From positions 372,001 to 436,000 of the forward strand of contig OZ218961.1 in the NCBI GenBank assembly GCA_965112735.1: a DNA stretch of 64,000 bases. The letters run 5' to 3'. This document shows positions 1 through 10,019 of the stretch, piece by piece. The translations under genes and the position numbers were made by a program. This DNA comes from Phaeosaccion multiseriatum. Lineage: Eukaryota > Ochrophyta, other classes. The first letter of the stretch is position 1; each line of letters opens with the position of its first letter. The notes beneath the pieces were generated by a model. It worked only from the letters and a program-made list of their open reading frames with translations. It made no database searches and had not been told where the DNA came from.

Positions 1-1538
1 GAAGGATGGTGGCCATTCGGCCGAAGTCCCTCGGCTCCAAACTCATATTCGCCATTTCGTCCTTGCAAAGCGCGTCATAGCCGGCGCTGAGGCAGCAAAC
101 GGGCACAGAGTAGAGAAATAGAGGCATATGGTCATTAGGGGTGTATGGGCGAAGAGCAGAGAATGGAGGTGTATGGGCACAGAGCAGACAATAGACGCAA
201 ATGATGGAGGCACACGGGCCATCTGGGCACATCGCAGACAATAGAGGCATACGCCCCTCCCTCTCTCTACCTCTACCTCCCGACACCCTTACCCCCCCCC
301 CGGCTCCCCACCTCCCTCCTCCCTCCCCTCCCCTCCCCTCCCCCACCTCACACACCTGACAATGAGTATGTCTGCATCGAACTCCTTGAGCCAGGGCACC
401 GCCTCCTGCTCGAACTTGGGGCCGTACACTGTCCACGTGTCGTCTCCGTAGTAGAAAGGAACGTTCTTGAGATTCTTCTTGGGCCCCACTTGCTCCTGTG
501 TGTAGGTGATTGTGTGTGTTTGAGTTTAAGTTGTATGGATCAGTGGCCGGCCTCGATCACTCGTCTCGAACCTATCGACATCAAATGTTCAGGAGTAACG
601 TATCCGATTGTGTGAATGAAATGATCGAAACGATGAGTCTAGAGGTGAGGTGGTTGGCCTTGTGTACACACTACACACACACGTACCTTCTCGCCCCCAG
701 GAGGGAAGATGCCTCCTTGGTGGAGTGAGCAGTACCGAATACGGTCATCTGCGGTTGGAGACGACGGAGAGAGAGAGAGAGGGAGGGAAGAAAGAGCAGG
801 AATGTATGGGGAGGGACGGAGGGAGGGAGAGAAAAAAACAGTGCGGAAGGAAGGGAGGGAGGGAGGGAGAGAGGGAGAGAATGGAGGGAAGGAAATAGCG
901 CGGTGGGCATTCTCTCGAGAGAGCGAGATTGCAATACAGAAACGAGCAACAAGCGCCGTCTGCCTCTCTCTCTGTGTCCCTCTCCCTTCTTCCTCTCTTC
1001 TCTCTGTCTGGTTCTCTCCCTGTCTACCTGTCCCTCTCTTCATCCCCCCACCCCCCTCACCGTCGCGAGAAAGAGACGCTATCCCATTCCCAAAGTGTAC
1101 GTCGAAATCTGTGCGCAGAGGGAAGGGGGGGGAGAGAGAAGGAAGAGAAAGGGAAACACCATTGTGTAATGAGCAACAAAGTGTATGACCATGCGTTGGT
1201 GGTCTCTTTTGCCTGCTCTTTGCAACAAAACTTTTTATACAAACGTTTGCCTGCTCTCTCACTCTCTTCTCTCCCTCTCACTACTCTTCTCTACTCTCTT
1301 ATCTCTCCTCTCAATCTCCATCACTATCTCTCCTCCCCTCCCCCATCCACTGCCATCCTCTTCCCTCCCCCCCCCTCTTTCTCTGTGCCCACATGCCTCC
1401 AACTGACTGCCTTGCACACGTTACACCCACTTGCCTAAGATGGCCACCCGGCGACAGTCCAAGTGGTCTGCGTGGGAGTGGGAGGAGAGGAGAGAGGGAA
1501 GAGGATGGCAGTGGATGGGGGAGGGGAGGAGAGATAGT

Positions 1539-1585
<47 letters not shown>

Positions 1586-3004
1586 GGACGGGTGGAGAGC
1601 AGGCGCTCCCTCTCTAGGCAGTGTCCCCTCTGACACTCTGACGCTCTCTCACCCACCGAGGCAGTAGAACGCGGCCGCTGCGCAGAAGTTGAAGATGCAA
1701 AAGCCCATGGCGGATCCCGCTACAGCGTGGTGCCCAGGGGGGCGTGTGAGGGCGAAGGAGGGCGTGCCTGAGTGAGGGAAGGAGGGAGGGAGGGAGGGAG
1801 GGAGGGAGGGAAGGAGGGAGGGAAGGAGGGAGGGAGGGAGGGAGTGGCGTGAGTGTGAGAGGAACGGAGGGAGTGAGGTGATGGAGGACGGAGGAAGGGA
1901 GGGAGGAGGAAGTGAGTGAGGGAGTGAGTGTAAATTCAAGTGAGGAGGTGAGTGTGTGAGGGAGTGAGTGAATGAATGAGTGAGTGAGTAAGTGAGTGAG
2001 TGAGTGCGTGGGTGAGTCGAGAGAGTGAGTGAGTGAGGGGGGGTGAGTGAGTGATTGAGTGAGTGAGTGGGTAAGTAAATGAGTGAGTGAGTGAGTGAGT
2101 GAGTGAGTGAGTGAGTGAGTGAGTGAGTGAGTGAGTGAGTGAGTGAGTGAGTGAGTGAGTAAGTAAATGAGTGAGGTACGCACCTGAGCGGGCGGTGTGC
2201 TCGACGGCCCCGAGCCAGGCCGACTGAGCCGCCACACACACCTCGAAGGTGTCCTTGTCCACTGAGCAGAGAGAGGGGGGGAAAGCAGGCACGGCAGTAA
2301 AGAGGGCACCGAGGGGGGGGGATGAATGGGTATACGCGTATTTCTTTCCCTCTCCGATTCTTTTCGCCTACTACACATGCTTAGATTGAATCATTTACAG
2401 AAGTCACACATCTCACCATATGTGTCCTCATCCACTCTCCCTCCTCCCCTGTTGCTCATGTCTCGCATTTCGCTTACGAAGTAGTCCCGATGGACCCTCG
2501 AGATGGCCTTCACGGCTCTGATGCACAATTACAAGTATGTACACGAATAGAGGAGGAGGAGGAGGAGGGAACTATCATCATCACCAGCAGCAGCAGCAGT
2601 AACACCAAAAGAAATATCCCACTCACTTGGTCTTCTCCTCCTCTGAGTTCAAACTCGGTGGCTTGGTAAACTCAATACCCTAAAGACGTTCCGATCCAAC
2701 GTGAGTTTTGGCGCAGGAAGTTAGGAGAGGACTAATATATGTAGTTTGAGCTCGCACACACGGGTCTCCTCAGCAGAATTACCTTGACATCTCGTAGGGC
2801 ATCTCTGATCGTCGTGACTCTCTCCGGACACTCCGGATGCCAACTGGTCGACACATGTTTGGTAAATAAGTCATCGTAAAAGACCTTGATGTTCTGCCCC
2901 GCTCCGGCACGGTTGCCTGTATTTCCTTGCTGCGGCGACAGAGAGAAGCCTTCCGCTGCTGGACTAAAGAGGAGGCAGAGCAGCAGCAGCAGCAGCGGCC
3001 CCAT
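1..3004 (-). CDS. Histone deacetylase family (AcuC/HDAC-like) protein, 3' end off window, predicted organelle-targeted
   Basis: This is an arginase-fold zinc amidohydrolase of the HDAC/AcuC/acetylpolyamine amidohydrolase family, which removes acetyl groups from lysine or polyamines. Ten exons are read on the minus strand: 2783-3004, 2627-2679, 2417-2517, 2184-2261, 1657-1767, 1435-1467, 1061-1108, 687-748, 356-495 and <1-86 (about 311 residues so far). Conserved motifs in order are WHPECPERV, the RPPGHHA active-site loop, MGFCIFN, VAILDFDVHFGNG (zinc ligands D and H), and SAGYDAL. The second His of the usual DVHHG is Phe here. The chosen start (complement 3004) gives a Leu-rich signal peptide ending near AAEG followed by Phe, resembling the ASAF-type plastid presequence of heterokont algae; an in-frame upstream ATG at 3142 would bury it. 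Exon 6 is a 33-nt microexon with a GC donor. It is divergent from the DUF937 gene. The family call is secure; plastid targeting is inference. Confidence 0.88.
1776..2175 (-). repeat. (CCCT)n and (ACTC)n arrays in HDAC-like intron 4
   Basis: On the plus strand a GGGA array (1776-1845) lies next to the acceptor and a GAGT array (about 1951-2175, with a perfect core of about 78 bp at 2083-2160) fills the donor half. Confidence 0.93.
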
Positions 3005-3223
3005 GAGCCCCCTTCGTTTCCCTGGATTTTTTTGTTTTTTTCGAAGGATCGCCTCTGAAGGTTTCCGCGTAGAAGCTGGAGATGGAACAGCCAAGCCACG
3101 GGGCGGCAAATTTCCAATTTCCATAGGGCCCCTATCAAACAAGGCAGATATATCAAAACTTTAGCTTCCTCCCTCCCCTCCCCAATATAACAGCACAGCT
3201 TGCAAAAGACGCCACATAGCACC
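3005..3223. promoter_or_regulatory. Divergent promoter region, HDAC-like / DUF937 genes
   Basis: The 219 bp between two outward-facing start codons must hold both promoters and 5' UTRs. A T-rich block is visible at about 3026-3041 and an AATATAA-type A/T patch at about 3184-3190. No canonical TATA box was placed with confidence. Confidence 0.4.
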
Positions 3224-4082
3224 ATGGGGAAGAACAAGAAGATCATGAAGTTCTTCGTCAAGATGTTGGGCGGAGACAACGAAAAAGCCGTGCATAAGAT
3301 CGCGAGAGCCCTGCATATCTCGGACGCAGACGCACAAAAGGTTGGGAGCACTGACAGTGGAGACTCCGCGCTGGGTGTGGAATGAGTTTATGCAGTGCTC
3401 GCATGAGTAGTCTCTTGTCTGAGTTCTTCTCAAGCGAGTGTTGCTACTCAAAGGAAGGGGTGATGTGGCTTCCCTTTCCGAAGATAGAGTGGTCCCTGGC
3501 AGGCAAGGAGAGGGCCTCGCTGCCCTCACGGTCCGCCCCCCTGCCCCTTTCCACCCTCTGAACCTTTCAGCTCATCCCTCTTTCTCTCTTTTCTCCTCCC
3601 TCTTCTTTCCTTTCCTCTCACGCTCTCCCCTCGCTTCCTCAGGGTATCGCTTCTGTGTTGCCATCCCTCCTGGTGGGCATGAAGAAGAACGCCCACACCG
3701 AGGGGGGAGAGGAGGCCGCAATCAAGGCCGCTGTGAAGCACAAGGATGCCCTCGACAAGGATGATGACTTCGATGAGGAGGACGGAAAGAAGATTCTCGG
3801 TCACCTGGTGGGGAGTGAGGAAAAGACAAGGGGGGTGGCAGACCAGGCATCCAGGGAGACGGGGCTGAGCTCCGACTTGCTTTCGAAGCTCTTGCCCATG
3901 GCGGCGAGTATGTTGATGGGGGGCATGGGCAAGAGTCTGGTGGGGGGGCTCCTGGGTCAGCTGCTGGGCTCGGGAGGAGAACGGGGTGGGGATGGCAAGG
4001 GTGGACTGATCATGCTGTTGGACTTTGACCACGACGGCGACGTGAGCGACGACCTCATGGACATTGCCAAGAAGTTCTTCTA

Positions 4083-4083
<1 letters not shown>
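3224..4083 (+). CDS. DUF937 (YidB-like) domain protein
   Basis: The two exons, 3224-3340 and 3643-4083, give 185 residues. The second exon carries the DUF937 pattern: an acidic/charged stretch, KKILGHLVG, QASRETGL, a helix with KLLPMAASMLMGG, a Gly/Leu-rich GGLLGQLLGSGG segment, and the C-terminal DFDHDGDVSDDLMDIAKKFF, which resembles the terminal DxDGDGsvlDDi motif of YidB-like bacterial proteins. The short first exon is Lys-rich and starts MGKNKK in a good ATG context (ACCATGG). The intron (302 bp) ends in a long C/T tract before CAG. The function of the family is not established. In bacteria these are small soluble or membrane-associated proteins, and a eukaryotic copy is likely an old bacterial acquisition (inference). 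It is convergent with the ENTH/ANTH-like gene. Confidence 0.8.
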
Positions 4084-4138
<55 letters not shown>

Positions 4139-5362
4139 GACTCTCTAGAGTCTCTCCCTCTCTCTCTTACCTCGGTCTGTCTGTCGGTCTGTCTGTCGGT
4201 CTGTCTCCGACTCGTCTGACTCATTGGCCCTCCTTGTCTTCCGAGAGGGAGGGAGGGAGAGAGAAAAAGTGCCGGATCCCTCTTGGGGGATCCATCATGT
4301 ATTTTGTAGCGAAGTACAAAAGCGGGACGAGGAGCGAGCGACTTTTCCGCGGGCACAAGCCTGGCGAAACCGCCTGTCACCAGCAGGAGCAGCAGCAGTA
4401 GTAGCAGTATAGTAGTAAGCCATCTGTCATTAGGGCAGCAGCAGTAGTAGTAGTAGTATAGCAATAAGCAAGCAGGGCAGTGAGGGCATCACATCGGCGG
4501 CCACAACGGCGAGCAGGCACTGGGAAGGTTTTGGACCCCAGTGCTGGTGAGAAAGAGGCAGGAAGGCGGGGGGGGGGAGAGACGGTATCGGGGGCACTGC
4601 AAGCATGAAACAGGTGTAACGCTTTTACCCACGTGTGCCATTGACTCCGGTGCGTGCGTGCGTGCGTGCGTGTGTGTGTGTGTCATGTAGTGCCGACTTG
4701 GCAGTATTGCCCTCTCGCCCCTTCAAGGCTGTGTGCACCTCAATGCCACAGCAAAACCACACGCATTGCTCAGGCAGTGTGAGGCCAGAGAGGGGTAAAT
4801 AGAAACGGTACTTACATTGGAAAATAAGAAGAAGAAAAAAACCACGGAAAAAGCGTGCCCTCCTCCTTGCACCTGCTCGGGCCCTGCCGCTCTCCGCCAC
4901 ACTTGAGTGGCATGCGTCCTTTGACTGCCATCCATCGCATTCTGGATGGTACTCTACAGAGAAAAGAGGAGGGAGGCACTGGATGAATCAGTACAGGGTA
5001 TCTCGCCCTCCTTTCTCTGGTCAGAGAGCAATGCTTCTATTTTCAGTTTATCATTGCACTTGTGACCCCCACCCCCTTCCCCTCCCCCGCCGCCCCCTAG
5101 ACCAAGCATTGGGCTCAGAGAATTGGGCGGGAAGGCCACACCTGGGGCTCATCACCCACTGCCACTCAAATTTCCCCTGTCTGCTGCACTGCACTTTGCT
5201 CTTGAAGTGCAAGGGAGAATAGAGGTAAGAGAGAGAGAGAGGGAGAGCCCAACCCAGCCCCCCTTCCCCCTTCCCCCTTCCCAAAGCAAGTCCAATACAT
5301 CGCTCCGGGCTTGCCACTGCTGCTGCAGCTGCCGCTGGTGCTGGTGCTGGTGCGGGTGCTTG
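4084..5362. other. Intergenic region with simple repeats, no supported gene
   Basis: This region lies between two converging genes. It holds a (CT)n tract at 4085-4136, a CTGT/CGGT-type tetranucleotide run at about 4170-4207, a GCAGCAGTAGTAG block near 4386-4465, and GTGC/GT repeats at 4650-4683. A minus-strand stretch at about 4815-4960 is open and followed by a GTAAGT, but no homology could be recognised. Confidence 0.6.
4085..4136. repeat. (CT)n microsatellite after the DUF937 stop
   Basis: This is a pure CT dinucleotide run starting one base after the TAG stop codon. Confidence 0.95.
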
Positions 5363-5930
5363 TTACTGACCGCTGCTGCCGCTGGTGCTGGCCTTGGTTA
5401 CCTTTCCGCTGGCAGCTGTGGCCTTACTGCCACTCTTCGTCTTGCTCGTCTTCTTCTTCTTCTTGGTCGTCTTGTCGCTCTCAGTTGTGGTATCACCCTT
5501 CCTCTTCTTCTTCTTTCCCTTCTCCACCTTACTGCTCCCGCTTCCTTGCAGAGCGTGAAGGGACGCCGTGAGAGCTGAGTGGGAGAGGGCAGGCACGTCG
5601 GAGGGCAGTGCTGTTGGCACGCCCTCCTCCTCCCCCTCCTCGGCCATGTCATACGATGACAGGAGCGAGTTCGAGTCCTGTGGGGTCAAAGGGGCATTCA
5701 TTGCGTGTGTCAAGGGGGCTTGTGTAAGGGAGGGAGACAGAGAGAGAGAGAGGGAGGGAGGGACGGAGGGAGGGAGGGAAGACGATGGAAAAGAGGGGGA
5801 GAGAAGTAATGCGAAACTGCAACACGTGTTCCCCCATGCACGGCACACCTCCCCACCCCTCTCCACCCCTCCCCACACACACAGACACACCCACCCCTAA
5901 ACCCACACACCCGCATGCACGCACACACAG

Positions 5931-5967
<37 letters not shown>

Positions 5968-7660
5968 GTCACACACACACACACACTAACCTGCACAAAG
6001 TCGCGTGCTCTCTTCTCGTGCGTAAGGTAAAAGGAGATCATCTTACGAGTGATGTTCTTGTCCGCCTCAGACATGCCCGCTGTCCCTCCTCCTCCTCCTC
6101 CTCCTCCTCCTCCTCCTCCTGCCGAGAGCCGTGTCACCCTCTTGAGTAGCTGCTTCTGATAGGCTGCCCACAGCTTGACTAGGTCCTTAACGACGAGACT
6201 GAGGCAGTCACACGTGATATCGGAGTCCAAGTCGCCGGCAAGGGACGAGGAGTAAGCAGCCTGAGGGTGGGGAGTGGGGGTAGGAGTCAGGGTGGAGGGA
6301 GGGAGAGACGGAGAGAGAGCGAGAGAGAGAGAAGAGGAGCAAGAAGAGGGATTGAAAAGGAAGGACAGTGAGGGAATGGGAGAGAAGAGAGAGTAAGGCA
6401 AGAGAGGGAGGGAGAGAGGAATAGATGCAACACGGGGCGGGCATTGGTTTTGCTCCCCATGCACCGTTCAAAGAGCAGCACACACGAAGGACAGAGGGGT
6501 TGAAGCGCACGCACCCCCTCCCTCTCTCCCTCTCTCCCTCCCCTCCCCTCCACTTACCTTGATCAAGTCATGTGCGCTGCTCAGCGTGTCCAACGTCTCC
6601 GCCTCACGCGTTCCTGCAGCAAACGCCTCAGAGAACTCCGCAAAGTCCGGACTAAAGGCCCCCATCTTGGTAAAGACGAAGCGGGTATAGCTCTGCAACC
6701 AAGCGGCATAAGGGACGCCGGCATCGTCGAGAGAGCTCCGAGGGGCCCAGAGGTTGAAGTACTTTGAGCCGCTGCGCTCGTCGCCCTGTGTGTGGGGGGG
6801 TGGGGGTGGGGATGGGATGGCAGTAGATGGGGGGGGGGGGAGTTGGGATGGCAGTAGATTGGGGGAGTTGGGATGGCAGTAGATGGGGGGAAGGTGGGGT
6901 GCTACCATTGCATCCCTCTCTTCTGCCTCAACTATTGTATTCCCCTCACGTAGGCCTCTCCCGTTGGCCTCACTCACTCACTCACTCCCTCATCCACTCA
7001 CTCACTCACTCACTCACTCACTCACTCACTCACTCACTCACTCACTCACTCACTCATCCACTCCCTCAATCACCCACTCACTCACTCTGTCCCTCCCTCT
7101 CTCCATCCTCACTCACTCACTCACTCACTCAACACTCACTCACTCACTCACTTACTCACTTACTCTCACCTTCTCGCTCATGACAACAAACATGTCGTGC
7201 GTATATTCCCACGTCTCCTGAGGCACTTCACTCGCCAGCACATGCAGCAGGAGAAGGGCCTTGGCTTTCGTACGGTAGTCCTGAGGGTGGGACAAAGACA
7301 CGACAAGGAGGAGGAGGAGGAGGAGGAGGAGGAGGAGGAGGAGGAGGAGGAGGAGGAGGAGGAGGAGGAGAAAAGGCGGGGGGAAGATTAAGACAAGTAG
7401 GTAGGAGCAGAGTGCTTACATTCTACCTGTCCTTCCCTCCCTCCCTCATAGCCATCTTCGTAAATCCACAATAGGATGGCCCTTCGTCTGACAAATGATG
7501 TTGTTCCTAATTGTAAAAAAAAAAGGAAGGAAGATGGACACTCACCTGCTCCAGTATCCTCCTCCAAATCTTGTGCAGCAGTCGGTAGTAGGGCCCCTCC
7601 ATGTACTTGGCTTTGTAACGGCGGTCAAGGTACGCAGGGAAGCCCTTTGTTGCCTGCGTA

Positions 7661-7693
<33 letters not shown>

Positions 7694-9764
7694 CGGGATG
7701 GGGTGCGGTGCGGTGGGATGGATGGAGAAGTGAGAACTGAGTGGAGTGCTTAAGGCCACAAGAAACAAGAGGCAAAAGAAGCCCCATTTTCGCTCATCGG
7801 CACACACACACACCAGAGCGAGGGAGGAAGAGAGAGAGAGGGAGGGAGAGAGAGACAGACAGACAGACGGAGAGAGGGAGGAAGGAGACTACTTTTAAGC
7901 CACCCCCACGCGCAGCTCGTCCACCCACCTGCACAATGAAGTTAACGTGCTTCCTCTTGGCGGGAGAGTTGTCGGGCCTTGTTGCCTTCATCACCACCTT
8001 CTCCATGTCTCCGCTCACGGACAGCTTGAGTTCACGCACCACCTTCGTTGCCTTATGGCTGGCGCCGTGCATCTGATGGATCGGTTGGGCAGGCAAGCAT
8101 ATGGGCAGGCATATAGGTAGGCATGAGGGAGGGACAGAGGGAGGGACAGAGGGAGGGAGGGAGGGGGGGGGGGGGCAGGGGAAGAGGGACAAGGAGGAGG
8201 GGTTAGAGAACAGGGGAGAGGGAAGAGAGAAGGGGGAAGGAGAGGCACATTCCATTGACAGCATGGCCGAGGATGAGGAATCGATCAGGCGACCAGGAGG
8301 GGGAAGGATGGAACAGTAGCGGTCACAGCACTCGATACTTGTCAACCTCAATATCGACCTCGATATCTCTCGATCAGGAATACGAAGCAGTGGCAGCAGT
8401 GCGGCGTTGCTTGACTCTGAAGCAATAACTGCTACGGGATGCCGCCCCCCCCCCCCCTCGGTATAACAAGCCTCTACTGACTCACCCACTCACCCACTCA
8501 TCCGCTCGCTCCTTGACTCACTCACTCACTCATTCACTCACTCACTCACTCACTCATTCACTCACTGACTCACTCACTCACTCACCCACCCACTCACTCC
8601 CTCCCTCCCTCCCTCCCTCCCTCCCTCACTCCTTCACAAATCGCTCTGTGTTACAGTTCACTGATTCACTCACTCACCCACTATCCCATCCGCCAAATCA
8701 GGTGCTACTCACTCACCAATCCTTTCCCTCCCTCCCTCCCTCCTTCACTCACTCACCCGGTCCTTGACCTTCTCCTTGGACTTGTCGAGCGTCTCCTTAA
8801 TCTTGGCCGATGACATCTCCAAAGCCTCCAGCAGCTCGCGCTTTGTCTTCTTCCGCCGCGCCTTGCTCTTGGTTCCCTTCATTAGCTGCTTGAACTTCTT
8901 CTCGCTCACTACGCCTCTCCGGTCTCTCCCCCTACTCCCGCTGCCGCTCCTCCCTGCCGTCGCTCCTCGTGACGACGTCCTGGCCGAGCTCGATCTGCTG
9001 CTAAAGTACTCCTCCTCTTCGTCCTCCTCCTCGTCATCCTCATCGAAGGCGTCTTCATCGTCCTCGTAGTCTCCTTCGTCATCTTCGTCCCCCCAGTCGT
9101 CGTCGTCCTCGTCGTCGTCGTCCATCGTCGCTGCCGTCCTCCTGCCGCTGCCCCTTCTTCCTCCTCTGTGACTGCCTCGGCTATCCTCCACACTATCTTC
9201 TTCTTCCTCCTCGTCTCCCCAGTCGTCTTCGTCATCACCCCATCCATCTTCGTCATCGTCAAAGTAATCATCCTCCTCGTCTTCCTCGTCATCAAACTCC
9301 TCTTCCTCCTCCTCATCGTAGAATTCATCGTCCTCGTCCTCTTCGTCGGACTCATAGCTCCTTCTCCGGGAGCTAGATTGGCGCAATGCTTCGCCTCTGC
9401 TCCGCGCTCCCCCTCTCACCGCCCGACACGTGTGCATTGCTGAACTTCCGCCTCGTTCCACAACCACCTCCTCCTCCTCCCCGCCCCGCTCCTCCTCGAA
9501 CGACGGCTGTCTCTGATGTTGCCGCCTCCAGCGTCTGAGTACACTCACGTAGTAAGGCTGCAGCGGCTGTGCCTTTCCCGCATGCGACTGGCTGACCCAC
9601 AGGGAGGGAGCTCCCTTGATACTGTCGCCAGGACCCGCCAAGAGCAGCGTGAGGAAGGCTATCCTTCCCCCCATCACTGCCCCCACCCGAGCTCCTCCTC
9701 CCCCCCCCCCGCCTGCTGCTATCCCTCCTGGCCTTTCTCCTCTTTTTTTTCTTTGTTCTACCAT
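5363..9764 (-). CDS. ENTH/ANTH-like (epsin/AP180-type) protein with highly acidic N-terminal half
   Basis: Seven exons: 8757-9764, 7929-8072, 7546-7653, 7170-7280, 6558-6785, 5991-6260 and 5363-5677 join in phase to about 727 residues. The central part reads as an alpha-helical ENTH/ANTH-type domain: VVMKATRPDNSPAKRKHV, then a helix with LLHKIWRRILEQ, then KAKALLLLHVL, then NLWAPRS with YAAWLQSYTRFV. Such domains bind phosphoinositides and clathrin adaptors during endocytic budding. The N-terminal region is dominated by Asp/Glu runs with repeated WGDDEDDWGDEEE units and a basic Arg/Lys patch (KSKARRKKTKREL) just before the domain. The C-terminus is a Lys-rich tail (KKKKRKGD, KKKKKTSKTKSG). 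A poly-Gly run is encoded at 6087-6121. The start is uncertain: ATG at 9764 or 9674, and a further upstream 5' exon near 9900-10021 is possible. The family call is moderate; VHS is an alternative fold. Confidence 0.62.
6968..7371 (-). repeat. GAGT array and TCC array at donor and acceptor of ENTH/ANTH-like introns
   Basis: On the transcript strand (GTGA)n/(GAGT)n fills the intron after the donor at 7169 (6968-7169). (TCC)n at 7307-7371 lies before the acceptor at 7281. Confidence 0.92.
8512..8757 (-). repeat. GAGT and GGGA arrays after the first ENTH/ANTH-like donor
   Basis: Read on the transcript strand, GTGAGTGAGTG begins exactly at the splice donor (8756) and is followed by GGGA and further GAGT units to 8512. 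Confidence 0.92.
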
Positions 9765-10019
9765 GTTCGATCTTGTCTTTGTTTTTGTCCAGGTCGGGGG
9801 AGGGGAGGGCAGGCTAATTTGGGGGCGTACGGGCCAAATTCCTTAGCTTGGACGAGGACGAGGATTGCTGCCCTTATTTTGGTCGAGGACTCACGTAGGT
9901 GAGCGCTATCAACGGGAGGATACCACGAGACGACAGTCGAGGCAGCAGCAGTGATGATGGGCGGACTTTGCGATCGCAATGTGTGAGGCGTAGGGAGACC
10001 AAGGAGAGAGAGCAGAGAC
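9765..10019. promoter_or_regulatory. Divergent promoter region, ENTH/ANTH-like / cysteinyl-tRNA synthetase
   Basis: There are 255 bp between divergent starts. On the minus strand 9901-10021 is open and ends at an ACGTGAGT donor-like site, so part of it may be a 5' exon of the ENTH/ANTH-like gene. No clear TATA box is seen. Confidence 0.35.

Noticed and set aside
1614-2378. ORFs of THSLTHSL and PPSLPPSL repeats (also 6827-7221, 22412-23788, 44744-45066)
   Set aside because: They are translations of tetranucleotide arrays in introns; real exons on the gene strand flank them.
9540-9560. Possible short intron within the first ENTH/ANTH-like exon
   Set aside because: The GTGAGT-to-CAG distance is only 14 bp, too short to be spliced.
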